From NCBI RefSeq assembly GCF_004362215.1, contig NZ_SNWR01000001.1, forward strand, positions 2,110,001-2,174,000: DNA of 64,000 nt, in the 5' to 3' direction. Source of the stretch: Paractinoplanes brasiliensis. GTDB lineage: Bacteria > Actinomycetota > Actinomycetes > Mycobacteriales > Micromonosporaceae. Under the pieces are notes generated by a model. It searched no databases and had not been told where the DNA came from. It was given only the letters and a program-made list of their open reading frames with translations. Positions 34,616 to 44,916 of this stretch are shown in pieces; positions within the stretch are counted from its first letter, which is position 1, and each line of letters opens with the position of its first letter. Made by a program: the position numbers and the translations under genes.

Positions 34616-34623
<8 letters not shown>
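34204..34623 (-). CDS. Acyl-CoA thioesterase, 4HBT hot-dog fold
   Basis: A 139-residue single hot-dog protein: VHHVPVRWSDMDAYGHVNNARFLTLYEEARVA carries the WxDxDxxGHVNN active-site loop with the catalytic Asp, followed by IVIARHEIDYLRPIDYGDPVRVEMW. It hydrolyses acyl-CoA thioesters in the cytosol. GTG 34623 overlaps the ettA stop by 8 bp, so it is translationally coupled. The same pair (Rv2475c near Rv2477c) occurs in mycobacteria. Confidence 0.92.
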
Positions 34624-36292
<1,669 letters not shown>

Positions 36293-36424
36293 GGTGCGCC
36301 CTACCTCCGTGATCGATGAATTCGAGCTGAGACGTGCCGGATGAGTCGCAGAATGCAGACGCAATCTTTCCAGGTCGCTCTGCGGCCCTTGTAAACAACC
36401 CCGCCGCGCGCCCGGGGATTCCCC

Positions 36425-36970
36425 TCAGCCGGCGACCTCGGCCGATGCGGTCTCGACCTTGCCGCTGGCCCTGATCAGCCGGAACCGCTTCGTGCTGACC
36501 TCGAAGATGTTGCCCTTCTGATCCTCGACCCGGTACGAGTCCTCGCCGACCCGGACCACGCCGGTCAGGAAGAGCCCGTTCTCGCCCTCGATCAGCGGGG
36601 CGTCCCGGCCGCCCGTCTTGCCCTGGTAATACAGTCCGCCGTCGCGGTCCTGGCAGATCCAGTACACGTCGTCGCTCGCGTAGATCTTGAGAACCTGCCA
36701 GAGCTCGGACGTTCCCCCGGTGCGTTCCGAAGTGAGACGCGTCTCCTGCGGGCACCAATCACCGGGCGGATCGAAGGCCGGCGACGCCGATGTCTCGTCC
36801 GACGGGCCGAGCGTCGCCACCCCGCCGCCGGTCGAACGGTCGTTGCCGCGCTGGCGTTCGCCCAGCACGAACCCGCCGGTCATGGCGATGATGGTGAGGA
36901 AAACGGTGGCAATGACCACAGGGAAGAAGATCGGCCGCCGGGGCGGGGAAAGATCAGCGGACGGTGTCAC
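36425..36970 (-). CDS. Membrane-anchored protein of unknown function
   Basis: A 181-residue protein with one N-terminal transmembrane helix (FFPVVIATVFLTIIAMTGGF, about 15-34) and an exported domain of about 120 residues. Two Cys (DWCPQETR, YWICQDRD) are likely disulfide-bonded. The domain (LWQVLKIYASDDVYWICQ, LFLTGVVRVGEDSYRVEDQKG) looks all-beta. GTG 36970 is divergent from otsA across a shared promoter region of about 125 bp. No family is recognised. Confidence 0.65.
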   Translation of the reverse strand: MTPSADLSPPRRPIFFPVVIATVFLTIIAMTGGFVLGERQRGNDRSTGGGVATLGPSDETSASPAFDPPGDWCPQETRLTSERTGGTSELWQVLKIYASDDVYWICQDRDGGLYYQGKTGGRDAPLIEGENGLFLTGVVRVGEDSYRVEDQKGNIFEVSTKRFRLIRASGKVETASAEVAG

Positions 36971-37095
36971 GCGCCCAGAATGGCACCCGGCCGCCACCGA
37001 GGTCCATCGGCGGAGGCAGAGACTGGGCACGCCCCGTGCTGCTACGCACAGTAGGCTCACTGGGGGAACAGAAACGACCCGGAGGTGCACTCAGC

Positions 37096-38526
37096 GTGGC
37101 CGAACGAAGTTCCTTCGTCGTTGTCGCCAACCGTCTGCCCGTCGATGAAGTAACCACCCCGGACGGGGAGCGCCAGTGGCGCACGAGTCCAGGTGGTCTG
37201 GTCACAGCGTTGCACCCGGTGCTCACCGAGCACGGGGGCACATGGATCGGATGGGCCGGGGGCACCGGCGAGGCGCCCGATCCGTTCGAGCTGGAGGGCA
37301 TCCGGATCCACCCGGTGCCGTTGAGCGCCGAGGAGCTCGAACGCTACTACGAGGGCCAGTCCAACGCGACGATCTGGCCTCTCTACCACGACGCCGTCGA
37401 GACCCCGGTCTACAAGCGCCGCTGGCGTGAGACATACAGGCTGGTCAACCAGCGCTTCGCCGAGGCCGCCGCCCAGGTGGCCGAGGACGGCGCGACCGTG
37501 TGGGTGCAGGACTACCAGCTGCAGCTCGTGCCGGCCATGCTGCGCGAGCTGCGGCCCGACCTCAAGATCGGGTTCTTTCTGCACATCCCGTTCCCGCCGA
37601 TCGAGCTGTTCATGCAGATGCCGTTCCGGGCCGAGGTGCTGCGCGGGTTGCTCGGCTCAGACCTGGTCGGCTTCCAGCAGCGGCTCGCGGCGCAGAACTT
37701 CGTACGGCTGGCCCGGCACCTGCTCGGCCTGCGGTACGAGGGCCAGTCGATCCAGGTGGACGGCCGCAAGGTCAAGGCGGGCGCGTTCCCGATCAGCATC
37801 GACACCAAGGAGATGGAACGGCTCGCGGCCGACCCCAAGGTGCAGGCCCGCGCCAAAGAGATCCGGGCCGAGCTGGGCGACCCCAAGACGATCATCCTGG
37901 GCGTCGACCGGCTCGACTACACCAAGGGCATCGAGCTGCGGCTCAAGGCGTTCCGCGAGCTGCTGGCCGACGGCAAGCTCAAGGTCGGCGACGCCGTGAT
38001 GGTGCAGGTGGCGACGCCGAGCCGGGAACGCGTCGAGCACTACCAGACGCTGCGGGTCAAGGTCGAGCGCGAGGTCGGGCGGATCAACGGCGAGTTCGGC
38101 CGGGTCGGCGTGCCGGCCGTGCACTACCTGCACCAGTCGTACAGCAAGCAGGAACTGGCGGCGATGTACGTGGCGGCCGACGTGATGATGGTGACGCCGC
38201 TGCGCGACGGCATGAACCTGGTCGCCAAGGAATACGTCGCCTGCCGCGCCGACACCGGCGGGGCGCTGGTGCTCAGCGAGTTCGCGGGCGCGGCCACGGA
38301 GCTGCGCCAGTCGTTCCTGTGCAACCCGCACGACCCCGACGGGGTCAAGGACGCGCTGCTGCGGGCGGTGGCGGCCGAGCCGTCCGAGCAGAAGCGCCGG
38401 ATGCGTGTGATGCAGCGTCACCTGCGTACTCACGATGTCGCGCAGTGGGCCCACACGTTCCTCGACGCGCTCGAGGTGGCCGCCGAGGGCCGCGAGCCCC
38501 AGCCCGAGGCGGATCAGTCCACGTAA
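37096..38526 (+). CDS. otsA: Trehalose-6-phosphate synthase (GT20)
   Basis: A 476-residue glycosyltransferase that joins UDP- (or in actinobacteria often GDP/ADP-) glucose and glucose-6-phosphate to trehalose-6-phosphate. Signatures: VVVANRLPVD, SPGGLVTALHPVL (the GGL loop), WVQDYQLQLVPAMLRELRPD, GFFLHIPFPP, LGVDRLDYTKGIELRLKAF and ALVLSEFAGAATEL. Trehalose serves as compatible solute and storage sugar. GTG 37096 follows CCGGAGGTG. No otsB phosphatase is adjacent. The 3' end overlaps the convergent VOC gene by 13 bp. Confidence 0.97.
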   Translation: MAERSSFVVVANRLPVDEVTTPDGERQWRTSPGGLVTALHPVLTEHGGTWIGWAGGTGEAPDPFELEGIRIHPVPLSAEELERYYEGQSNATIWPLYHDAVETPVYKRRWRETYRLVNQRFAEAAAQVAEDGATVWVQDYQLQLVPAMLRELRPDLKIGFFLHIPFPPIELFMQMPFRAEVLRGLLGSDLVGFQQRLAAQNFVRLARHLLGLRYEGQSIQVDGRKVKAGAFPISIDTKEMERLAADPKVQARAKEIRAELGDPKTIILGVDRLDYTKGIELRLKAFRELLADGKLKVGDAVMVQVATPSRERVEHYQTLRVKVEREVGRINGEFGRVGVPAVHYLHQSYSKQELAAMYVAADVMMVTPLRDGMNLVAKEYVACRADTGGALVLSEFAGAATELRQSFLCNPHDPDGVKDALLRAVAAEPSEQKRRMRVMQRHLRTHDVAQWAHTFLDALEVAAEGREPQPEADQST

Positions 38527-38891
38527 AGACAGAAGGGATGCCCGGCCGGGTCGAGAAAGACCCGTACGTGCTCCTGCGGCTGGAAGGCGGCGAGCGTCGC
38601 GCCCGCTCGGGTGGCGTGCTCGCTCGCCGCTTCCAGCTCCTCCACCCGGATGTCGAGGTGCGCGCTCATCTGCGGTTCGTCGGGGCGCGCGGGCCACACC
38701 GGGCGCGTATAGAGCTTCTCGGTCTGGAAAGACAGCCCGGCGCCGCCACCCGGCGCCCCGAGCACCACCCAGTCGTCCTCCTCCTGGGTCGCGCTCCAGC
38801 CCAGCAACCGCTGATAGAAGGCGGCCAGTTCACGAGCGTCGGGCGCGTCCAGCACCACCGCCGTCATCGTCATCTGCGGCCGTTCGTCCAT
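38514..38891 (-). CDS. VOC family protein (glyoxalase-like domain)
   Basis: A 125-residue protein with two beta-alpha-beta3 modules: TMTAVVLDAPDARELAAFYQRLLGW at the start and LDIRVEELEAASEHATRAGA in the second half, ending EHVRVFLDPAGHPFCLYVD. The final (D)PAGHPFCL block is typical of actinobacterial glyoxalase_6 proteins. No clear full metal triad is visible, so it may be a binding or resistance protein rather than an enzyme. It is convergent with otsA. Confidence 0.85.
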   Translation of the reverse strand: MDERPQMTMTAVVLDAPDARELAAFYQRLLGWSATQEEDDWVVLGAPGGGAGLSFQTEKLYTRPVWPARPDEPQMSAHLDIRVEELEAASEHATRAGATLAAFQPQEHVRVFLDPAGHPFCLYVD

Positions 38892-38920
38892 GCCGAAGAC
38901 CTACCCCGATAGTGACGGTT

Positions 38921-40108
38921 CTATACCGCTGCGTGCACGACCTCGCCGATGACGACGACCGCCGGGGGCCGGATGCCCGCCTCGGTCACCGCCTCCGCGA
39001 CCTCGCCGAGCGTGCTGCGCAGCGAACGCTGGTGGCTGGTGGAGCCCTCCTGCACGACGGCGGCGGGCGTTGCGGGCGAGCGGCCCTCGGCGATCAGCCG
39101 CTCGGCGATCCGGCTCAGGTTCTTGAGCCCCATCAGCACGACCAGGGTGCCCCGCATCCGGGCCAACGCGGCCCAGTCGACCAGCGAATCGGCGTGATCG
39201 GGCGGGATGTGCCCGCTGACCACGGTGAACTCGTGGGCGACGCCGCGGTGGGTGACCGGGATGCCGGCCAGCGCGGGCGCGGCTATCGAGCTGGTCACGC
39301 CGGGCACGACGAGCACCGGCACGCCGGCCTGGGCGCAGGCGATCGCCTCCTCGCCGCCACGGCCGAAGACGAACGGGTCGCCGCCCTTGAGCCGCACCAC
39401 GAACTTCCCCTCGATCGCCCGCTCGACCAGGATGCGGTTGATCTCCTCCTGGGCCGCGGCCGGCCCGTACGGGATCTTCGCGGCGTCCACGAACTCGACC
39501 TCGGGCCGCAGCTCACCCAGCAGCAGGCCGGGCACGAGCCGGTCGGCCACCACGACGTCGGCCGCGGCGAGCAGGCGACGGCCCTTGACGGTGATCAGCT
39601 CGGGGTCGCCGGGACCCGCACCGACCAGCGCCACACCCTTGTGCTGCCCGGCGACGGGCGGACTGCTCTCCAGCGCGTTGGCGACGAGATCGCGGACGGC
39701 CATCGCGCGCCGCCGGTCGCCGCCGTCGGTCACGGCCACGGTGACCTGCCCGTGCCGGGTCACGGCGGGGGTCCAGGCCGTCGCTGCGTCACGGTCGTCC
39801 GCCCGTACGCAGAAAACGTGGTGCTGCTCGGCGGCGGCGCTCACCTGTTCGGCCGCGGCCGGGTCGTCGATCGCCACGTGCACCAGCCAGGCGCCCACGA
39901 CGTCGGCCGGGACGAACCGGCGCTCGCTCCAGGTGAGCCGGCCGGCGTCGACCTGGCCGCGCAGGGCCGGGGTGAGCTCCGGCGACACGATCTCGACAAC
40001 CGCGCCCGCGGCGAGCAGGGCGGGCACTCTGCGGGTGGCCACCGCGCCGCCGCCCACGACCAGCACGCGACGGCCGGTCAGCTTGAGCCCGAGTGGGTAG
40101 ATGCTCAT
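38921..40108 (-). CDS. cysG: Sirohaem synthase / uroporphyrinogen-III C-methyltransferase fusion
   Basis: A 395-residue two-domain protein. Residues 1-150 are a precorrin-2 dehydrogenase-like Rossmann domain (LTGRRVLVVGGGAVATRRVPALLAAGA). Residues 160-395 are SUMT (CobA): VALVGAGPGDPELITVKG, DVVVADRLV, VRLKGGDPFVFGRGGEE, VPGVTSSIAAPALAGIPVTHRG. It converts uroporphyrinogen III to precorrin-2 and on toward sirohaem, and supplies cobalamin synthesis. The C-terminal ferrochelatase part of enteric CysG is not obvious at this length. Its ATG is embedded in the last copy of the GGAGAA repeat between it and cobT. Confidence 0.93.
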   Translation of the reverse strand: MSIYPLGLKLTGRRVLVVGGGAVATRRVPALLAAGAVVEIVSPELTPALRGQVDAGRLTWSERRFVPADVVGAWLVHVAIDDPAAAEQVSAAAEQHHVFCVRADDRDAATAWTPAVTRHGQVTVAVTDGGDRRRAMAVRDLVANALESSPPVAGQHKGVALVGAGPGDPELITVKGRRLLAAADVVVADRLVPGLLLGELRPEVEFVDAAKIPYGPAAAQEEINRILVERAIEGKFVVRLKGGDPFVFGRGGEEAIACAQAGVPVLVVPGVTSSIAAPALAGIPVTHRGVAHEFTVVSGHIPPDHADSLVDWAALARMRGTLVVLMGLKNLSRIAERLIAEGRSPATPAAVVQEGSTSHQRSLRSTLGEVAEAVTEAGIRPPAVVVIGEVVHAAV

Positions 40109-40343
40109 TTCTCCGACGCTCCCGATTCTGCCGCGCGGGGCAGCTCCGGCCCGCTCATTTCTTCCGATACTTCCGCTTTTCCCGTACGGAGCGAGTCCGC
40201 CCGCTTACTTCTCCGGCGCCGCCCGCTTTCGTCGCGCGGGCGCTGCCTGCTCCCGGCGCCTCCGCCCTCACCGCGCGGGCCGCCTGCTTCCCCGGCGCCT
40301 CCGCCCTCACCGCGAGAGCCGCCTACTTCTCCGGCGCCTTCGC
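40109..40343. repeat. Spacer repeats between cobT and cysG carrying a Shine-Dalgarno-like core
   Basis: Read on the minus strand the 235-bp spacer contains about five diverged copies of GGCGCCGGAGAAGTAAGCG (variants GGGGAAGCAGGC and GGAGAAGTAGGC). A matching copy (GTCGGAGAAGTAAGCG) forms the cobT stop context, and another (GTCGGAGAAATGAGC) forms the cysG ribosome-binding site and start. Two copies of CGCGGTGAGGGCGGA are also present. The spacer seems to have grown by tandem duplication of the cobT end. Confidence 0.6.
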
Positions 40344-41561
40344 TTACTTCTCCGACACCCCGGCCGAGTCGAACGTGGCGACCTCGTGCAGGACGCGTAC
40401 GGCTGCTTCCACAACCGGCAGGGCGAGGGCGGCGCCGCTGCCCTCGCCGAGGCGCATGCCCAGGTCGATCAGCGGTTCCAGGCCGAGGTGGGCCAGCGCG
40501 ACGGTGGCGCCGGGCTCGGCCGAGCGGTGACCGGCAACCATGGCGGCCGCGGCGTCCGGGGCGAACGCGGCGGCGGCCAGCGCGGCCGAGGCGGCGATCA
40601 CCCCGTCGATGATCACGGGGACTCGCTGCGCGGCCGCGCCCAGGATGAAGCCGGTCAGCGCTGCGTGTTCGAGGCCGCCGACCGCGGCGAGAACGCCGAG
40701 CGGATCGGCCGGGCCGGGCGAGTGCAGAGCCAACGCGCGGCGGACGACGTCGACCTTGTGGTCGAGCGTGGCGTCGTCGATGCCGGTGCCGCGCCCCGTC
40801 ACGACGGCCGGGTCGCTGCCGGTGAAGACCGCGATCAGGGCCGCCGCGGGGGTGGTGTTGGCAATGCCCATGTCGCCGGTGAGCAGGCATTTCGCGCCGG
40901 AGTCGACCAGCGCGCGGGCGACGCCGAGGCCGACCTCGACCGCGGCCAGCGCCTCGTCGCGGGTCAGGGCCGGGCCGGTCGACAGGTCACGGGTGCCGCG
41001 GCGCACGTTCGCGTCGAGCAGGGTGGCGCCGCCGTGCAGCGGGATCGCCACGCCGACGTCGACCACCATCACGTCGGCGCCGGCCTGCCGGGCGAACGCG
41101 TTGACGACCGCGCCGCCGGCCACGAAGTTGGCCACCATCTGGGCGGTGACCTCCTGCGGCCAGGGGGAGACGCCCTGGGCGTGCACGCCGTGGTCACCGG
41201 CGAAGACGGCCACCGTGGCCGGGCTGGGCAGCGGCGGCGGACAGACACCGGCCAGGCCGGACAGGCGTACGGAAAGCTCCTCGAGCGCGCCCAGCGAGCC
41301 GGCCGGTTTGGTCAGGCGCGCCTGATGATCACGCGCCGCCGCCATGGCCTGCTCGTCGGCGGGGCGGATCGCGGCGAGCGCCTCCTCCAGCCCTGTCCCG
41401 ACGGCGGCGGACGGCTCCCCTGAACCGGCGGCTGCGGACGGGTCGGCAGGCGCGAGCTGCTGCTCCCGATCGGCGGGCGCGAGCTGCTGCTCCCGATCGG
41501 CGGGCGCGAGCTGCTGCTCCCGATCGGCGGGCGCGGGCTGCTGGTCGGGGTCGGCGGTCAC
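40344..41561 (-). CDS. cobT: Nicotinate-nucleotide-dimethylbenzimidazole phosphoribosyltransferase CobT
   Basis: A 405-residue CobT, which makes alpha-ribazole phosphate for the lower ligand of cobalamin. Core motifs: LTKPAGSLGALEELSVRL (about 80), VAVFAGDHGVHAQGVSPWPQEVTAQMV, GDMGIANTTPAAALIAV and DGVIAASAALAA. The catalytic Glu region is near the C-terminus (EPGATVALAHLGLEPLIDLGMRLGEGSGAALA). The first 45 residues are a repeat extension (ADREQQLAP three times) not part of the enzyme. GTG 41561 overlaps the cobC stop (GTGA). Confidence 0.95.
   Translation of the reverse strand: MTADPDQQPAPADREQQLAPADREQQLAPADREQQLAPADPSAAAGSGEPSAAVGTGLEEALAAIRPADEQAMAAARDHQARLTKPAGSLGALEELSVRLSGLAGVCPPPLPSPATVAVFAGDHGVHAQGVSPWPQEVTAQMVANFVAGGAVVNAFARQAGADVMVVDVGVAIPLHGGATLLDANVRRGTRDLSTGPALTRDEALAAVEVGLGVARALVDSGAKCLLTGDMGIANTTPAAALIAVFTGSDPAVVTGRGTGIDDATLDHKVDVVRRALALHSPGPADPLGVLAAVGGLEHAALTGFILGAAAQRVPVIIDGVIAASAALAAAAFAPDAAAAMVAGHRSAEPGATVALAHLGLEPLIDLGMRLGEGSGAALALPVVEAAVRVLHEVATFDSAGVSEK
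41449..41556 (-). repeat. 27-bp in-frame minisatellite in the 5' end of cobT
   Basis: Three near-identical 27-bp units (41449-41475, 41476-41502, 41503-41529) and a diverged fourth encode repeated ADREQQLAP at the CobT N-terminus. The units are nearly identical at DNA level, so the expansion is recent. Confidence 0.85.
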
Positions 41562-42610
41562 GGGCGCTCCTCCAGCACGGTGGTCAAGGTGTCGACGAAG
41601 GCGTCGGTGATGGCAGTGTCGCGCACCGCGATCCGCAGCCAATCAGCGCCCAGCCCGGGAAAAGTGTCGCCGCGGCGCACTGCATAACCACGTTCCCGCA
41701 GCTCAAGACGCACTTTGTCGGCGCCGGGGAGGCGTACGGAAACAAACGCGGAGGCCGGATCACCCGCAACCGTGACCTTCGGCACGTGCCGGAGCCTTTG
41801 CACCAGGTAGGAGCGCTCGGCCGCGAGGCGGGACGCGATCTCCCGTTCGGCCTTGATCGCGGTCGGCGAGGCACAGGCCGTGGCAGCGGCCAGCGCGGGC
41901 GTCGAGACCGCCCAGAGCGGCTGCGCGGCGGCCAGACGGGGCAGCAGGGCGGCCGGGCCGAGCAGATAGCCGATCCGCAGCCCGGCCAGCCCCCACGTCT
42001 TGGTCAGGCTGCGCAGCACCACCAGGCCGGGCAGGTCGGACCGGGTGGCCAGCGACTCGGGCTCCCCCGGGACCCCCTCGCGGTGGGTGGTGTCCGAGAA
42101 CGCCTCGTCGACCACCAGCACACGGCCGGGCCGGGCGAGACGGGCGATCTCGGCGGCCGGGTGCAGCACCGAGGTCGGGTTGGTCGGGTTGCCCACGAAG
42201 ACCAGGTCGGCATCGGCCGGCACGAGTGACGCGTCGAGGCGGAAACCGTCCTGCTCGCGCAGCAGCACGCGCTCGACGGTGTGACCGGCGTTGCGCAGGG
42301 CGGCCTCGGGCTCGGTGAACTGCGGGTGCACCACGACCGGGCGACGAGCGTCCCGCAAGGCCTGCGCGAGCAGCACGAAGGCCTGCGCCGCGCCCGCGGT
42401 GAGCAACACCTCGGAGGGGTCACGGCCGTGCCGGGCCGCCACGGCGGCTGTCGCCCCGGTCGCGTCGGGGTACGCCGCGAGGCTGTCCAACGACTCCCGC
42501 AGCGGCTCGGCGAGCCAGGCCGGCATGGGCTCGCGGCGCACGTTGACGGCCAGATCCATCAGCCCGGCGCCCACCTCCGTGTCGCCGTGATGGCCGAGGT
42601 CGACAGTCAT
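41558..42610 (-). CDS. cobC: CobC-type PLP-dependent aminotransferase/decarboxylase
   Basis: A 350-residue fold-type I PLP enzyme of the histidinol-phosphate-aminotransferase group, as in mycobacterial cobC. It opens with HHGDTEVGAGLMDLAVNVR. PLP Lys is in LRSLTKTWGLAGLRIGYLLG (near residue 206), Asp in VLVVDEAFSD, and Arg near the end (GADWLRIAVRD). It probably makes the aminopropanol-phosphate arm from threonine phosphate, or transaminates a related precursor. The start ATG 42610 is chosen because the conserved region begins eight residues later; the frame is open to 42682, which would overlap the PBP promoter. It is co-transcribed with cobT. Confidence 0.85.
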   Translation of the reverse strand: MTVDLGHHGDTEVGAGLMDLAVNVRREPMPAWLAEPLRESLDSLAAYPDATGATAAVAARHGRDPSEVLLTAGAAQAFVLLAQALRDARRPVVVHPQFTEPEAALRNAGHTVERVLLREQDGFRLDASLVPADADLVFVGNPTNPTSVLHPAAEIARLARPGRVLVVDEAFSDTTHREGVPGEPESLATRSDLPGLVVLRSLTKTWGLAGLRIGYLLGPAALLPRLAAAQPLWAVSTPALAAATACASPTAIKAEREIASRLAAERSYLVQRLRHVPKVTVAGDPASAFVSVRLPGADKVRLELRERGYAVRRGDTFPGLGADWLRIAVRDTAITDAFVDTLTTVLEERP

Positions 42611-42690
42611 GGGCTCAGCATGCCGGACCCGAACGGCGTCGGACTTTCGGCCGATCCGTCCGGTCATGAATACTTTTGCCATACCTTCAT

Positions 42691-44916
42691 ATGGTGGCAG
42701 CCGGAAAAGTCGCTCCCCTCGTCCGTGCCGGCCTGATCGCGGGTCTCGTGATCGCCGGTCTCGCCTACCCCCTAGCCGCCCTCGCCGGTCTCGGCGTCAA
42801 GGCGGGCACCGAGGCTCTGCAGGGCTTGCCCGAGGAGCTGATCGAGGTGCCCACGGCCCAGACCACGTACGTGTACGCCAAGGACGGCAAGACGCCGCTG
42901 ACGATGTTCTACGAGGAGCACCGGAAACCGATCAAGATCGCCGAGATGTCGCCGTACATCACCCAGGCGATCGTCGCGTCCGAGGACACCCGCTTCTACG
43001 AGCACAACGGCGTGGACGCCAAGGGTGTAGCCCGCGCTTTCGTGGCCAACCAGAAGGCGGGCGGGGTGTCGCAGGGCGCGTCGACGCTGACCATGCAGTA
43101 CGTACGGATGGCTCTGCGGGACGGCGCCCAGACGCCGAAGGAGGCGCTGGAGGCGACCGAGCAGACGCCCCAGCGCAAACTGCGCGAGATGCGGATGGCC
43201 ATCGAGCTCGAGAAGCGCATGAGCAAGCAGGAGATCCTCGAGCGCTACCTCAACACGGCGTATTACGGCCACCGGGCGTACGGGATCTTCGCGGCTTCGC
43301 AGGTCTTCTTCTCGAAACTGCCCCGGGATCTGAACCTCAACGAGGCCGCGCTGCTGGCGGGCCTGGTCAAGGCGCCGTCGGCCTACGACCCGGCGACCCA
43401 GGACCGGCAGGCCGCAACGAGCCGGCGCAACTACGTGATCGACCAGATGCACAAGATCGGGGCGATCACGCCGCAACGAGCCGCCACCGCCAAGCGGGAG
43501 CCGATCAGGCTGAAGCTCAGCTCACCGCCGAACGACTGCATCGGCGTCGCCGACAAGCGCAACGACTGGGGCTTCTTCTGCGACTACCTGAAGTCGTGGT
43601 GGAAGGAACAACCCGCGTTCGGCCGCAACCCGATGGAACGCGAGGAGAACCTGCGCCGCGGCGGCTACCGGATCGTCACCTCGATCGACCCGAAGGTGCA
43701 GGCCTCGGCGATGAAGCACATCCTCGACAAGGAGAAGCGCCGCAGCCGGATCGCGCACGGCCAGGTGATCATCGAGCCGAACACCGGACGGGTGCTCAGC
43801 ATGGCGGTGAACAGGCGTTACTCGCTCGACCAGAAGGACAACAAGAGGCACAGCCGTTACCGCCACCTCAAGGGCAACTATCCGAACACGGTGAACCCGC
43901 TGCTCGGCGGGGGCACGATGGCCGGATACCAGGCCGGATCGACGTTCAAGATCTTCACCCTGCTGGCCGCGCTCGACGAGGGCATGCCGCTGAGCACGTC
44001 GTACTACAGCCCGCAGCGGTTCTACTCGAAGTACATCACCGCGCCCGGACCGGCGACCTGCGGCGTGCGCTGGTGCCCGAAGAACTCGACGGCCTCGATG
44101 ACCGGCAACCAGACCATGTGGAGCGGCTTCGGCAAGTCGGTGAACACCTACTTCGTCCAGCTCGAACAGAAGGTCGGGGCGGAGAAGGCGGTACGGATGG
44201 CGGAGCGGCTGGGGCTGCGGTGGCGTACGGACATCGACCGCAAGCTGGCGTCGCCCGAGCACGCCTCGGGGTGGGGCGCGTTCACGCTGGGCGTCAGCGA
44301 CGTCACACCGATCGAGATGGCCAACGTGTTCGCCACGCTGGCCGCCGAGGGCAACTACTGCGAACCCCTCCCCGTACGTTCGATCCGGACCCGGGACGGC
44401 AAGGAAGCCACGTTCCAGGGGAAGGTCGTCGCGGCGCCGCGCTGTCACCGTGCGGTGAGCGTCGACGTCGCCCGCGCGGCCACCGACGCCGCCCGATGCG
44501 TCACCGGGTACGGCGCGGCTCGCGGCAGCTGCGGCGGCTGGGGCACCTCCGAGATGGTGTACGGGGTCCTGCGGCGCCCGGTCGCCGGCAAGAGCGGCAC
44601 CACCGACAGCAACAAGAGCGCCTGGTTCTGCGGTTTCACCCCGCAGCTGGCTGCGGCCGCGTTCGTGGCCGACCCGGACAACCCCGAGAAGAACGTCGGC
44701 TCCAGCCGCTCGACCACCTCGAAGTACACGGTCGCGGAGACGTTGAAGGACGCGCTGAAGGGCAAGCCGAAGACGAAGTTCACCCCGCCCTCGGGCGGCC
44801 TGGTCTCCCGCTGGCACGACCGCGACCGCGATCGTGACCAGGACAGCGACCGGGATCGTGACCGGGACAGCGACCGGGACCACGACGACGAGCGGGACGA
44901 CGAGGATCGCGACTAG
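42691..44916 (+). CDS. Class A penicillin-binding protein (transglycosylase/transpeptidase)
   Basis: A bifunctional peptidoglycan synthase of about 740 residues. One N-terminal transmembrane helix (LVRAGLIAGLVIAGLAYPLA) is followed by the GT51 domain (EDTRFYEHNGVDAKGVARAF, QGASTLTMQYVRMAL, RYLNTAYYGHRAYGI) and the transpeptidase with SxxK in AGSTFKIFTL, SxN in GKSVNTY and KTG-equivalent KSGTTDSNK. The last 35 residues are an almost pure Asp/Arg tail. ATG 42691 is taken; TTG 42676 in frame is possible. Its TAG stop overlaps the stop of the convergent TIGR03086 gene by three bases. Confidence 0.95.
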   Translation: MVAAGKVAPLVRAGLIAGLVIAGLAYPLAALAGLGVKAGTEALQGLPEELIEVPTAQTTYVYAKDGKTPLTMFYEEHRKPIKIAEMSPYITQAIVASEDTRFYEHNGVDAKGVARAFVANQKAGGVSQGASTLTMQYVRMALRDGAQTPKEALEATEQTPQRKLREMRMAIELEKRMSKQEILERYLNTAYYGHRAYGIFAASQVFFSKLPRDLNLNEAALLAGLVKAPSAYDPATQDRQAATSRRNYVIDQMHKIGAITPQRAATAKREPIRLKLSSPPNDCIGVADKRNDWGFFCDYLKSWWKEQPAFGRNPMEREENLRRGGYRIVTSIDPKVQASAMKHILDKEKRRSRIAHGQVIIEPNTGRVLSMAVNRRYSLDQKDNKRHSRYRHLKGNYPNTVNPLLGGGTMAGYQAGSTFKIFTLLAALDEGMPLSTSYYSPQRFYSKYITAPGPATCGVRWCPKNSTASMTGNQTMWSGFGKSVNTYFVQLEQKVGAEKAVRMAERLGLRWRTDIDRKLASPEHASGWGAFTLGVSDVTPIEMANVFATLAAEGNYCEPLPVRSIRTRDGKEATFQGKVVAAPRCHRAVSVDVARAATDAARCVTGYGAARGSCGGWGTSEMVYGVLRRPVAGKSGTTDSNKSAWFCGFTPQLAAAAFVADPDNPEKNVGSSRSTTSKYTVAETLKDALKGKPKTKFTPPSGGLVSRWHDRDRDRDQDSDRDRDRDSDRDHDDERDDEDRD

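Noticed and set aside
40105..40890. 261-codon minus-strand frame overlapping the cobT 3' end and the spacer
   Set aside because: Out of frame with cobT; its end is the spacer repeat translated as Gly/Glu-rich text, explained by duplication of the cobT terminus.
42609..44837. A 742-codon frame parallel to the PBP gene
   Set aside because: Frame-shifted shadow of the PBP; composition is Arg/Gly/Ala with no motif, while the PBP frame has all class A motifs.
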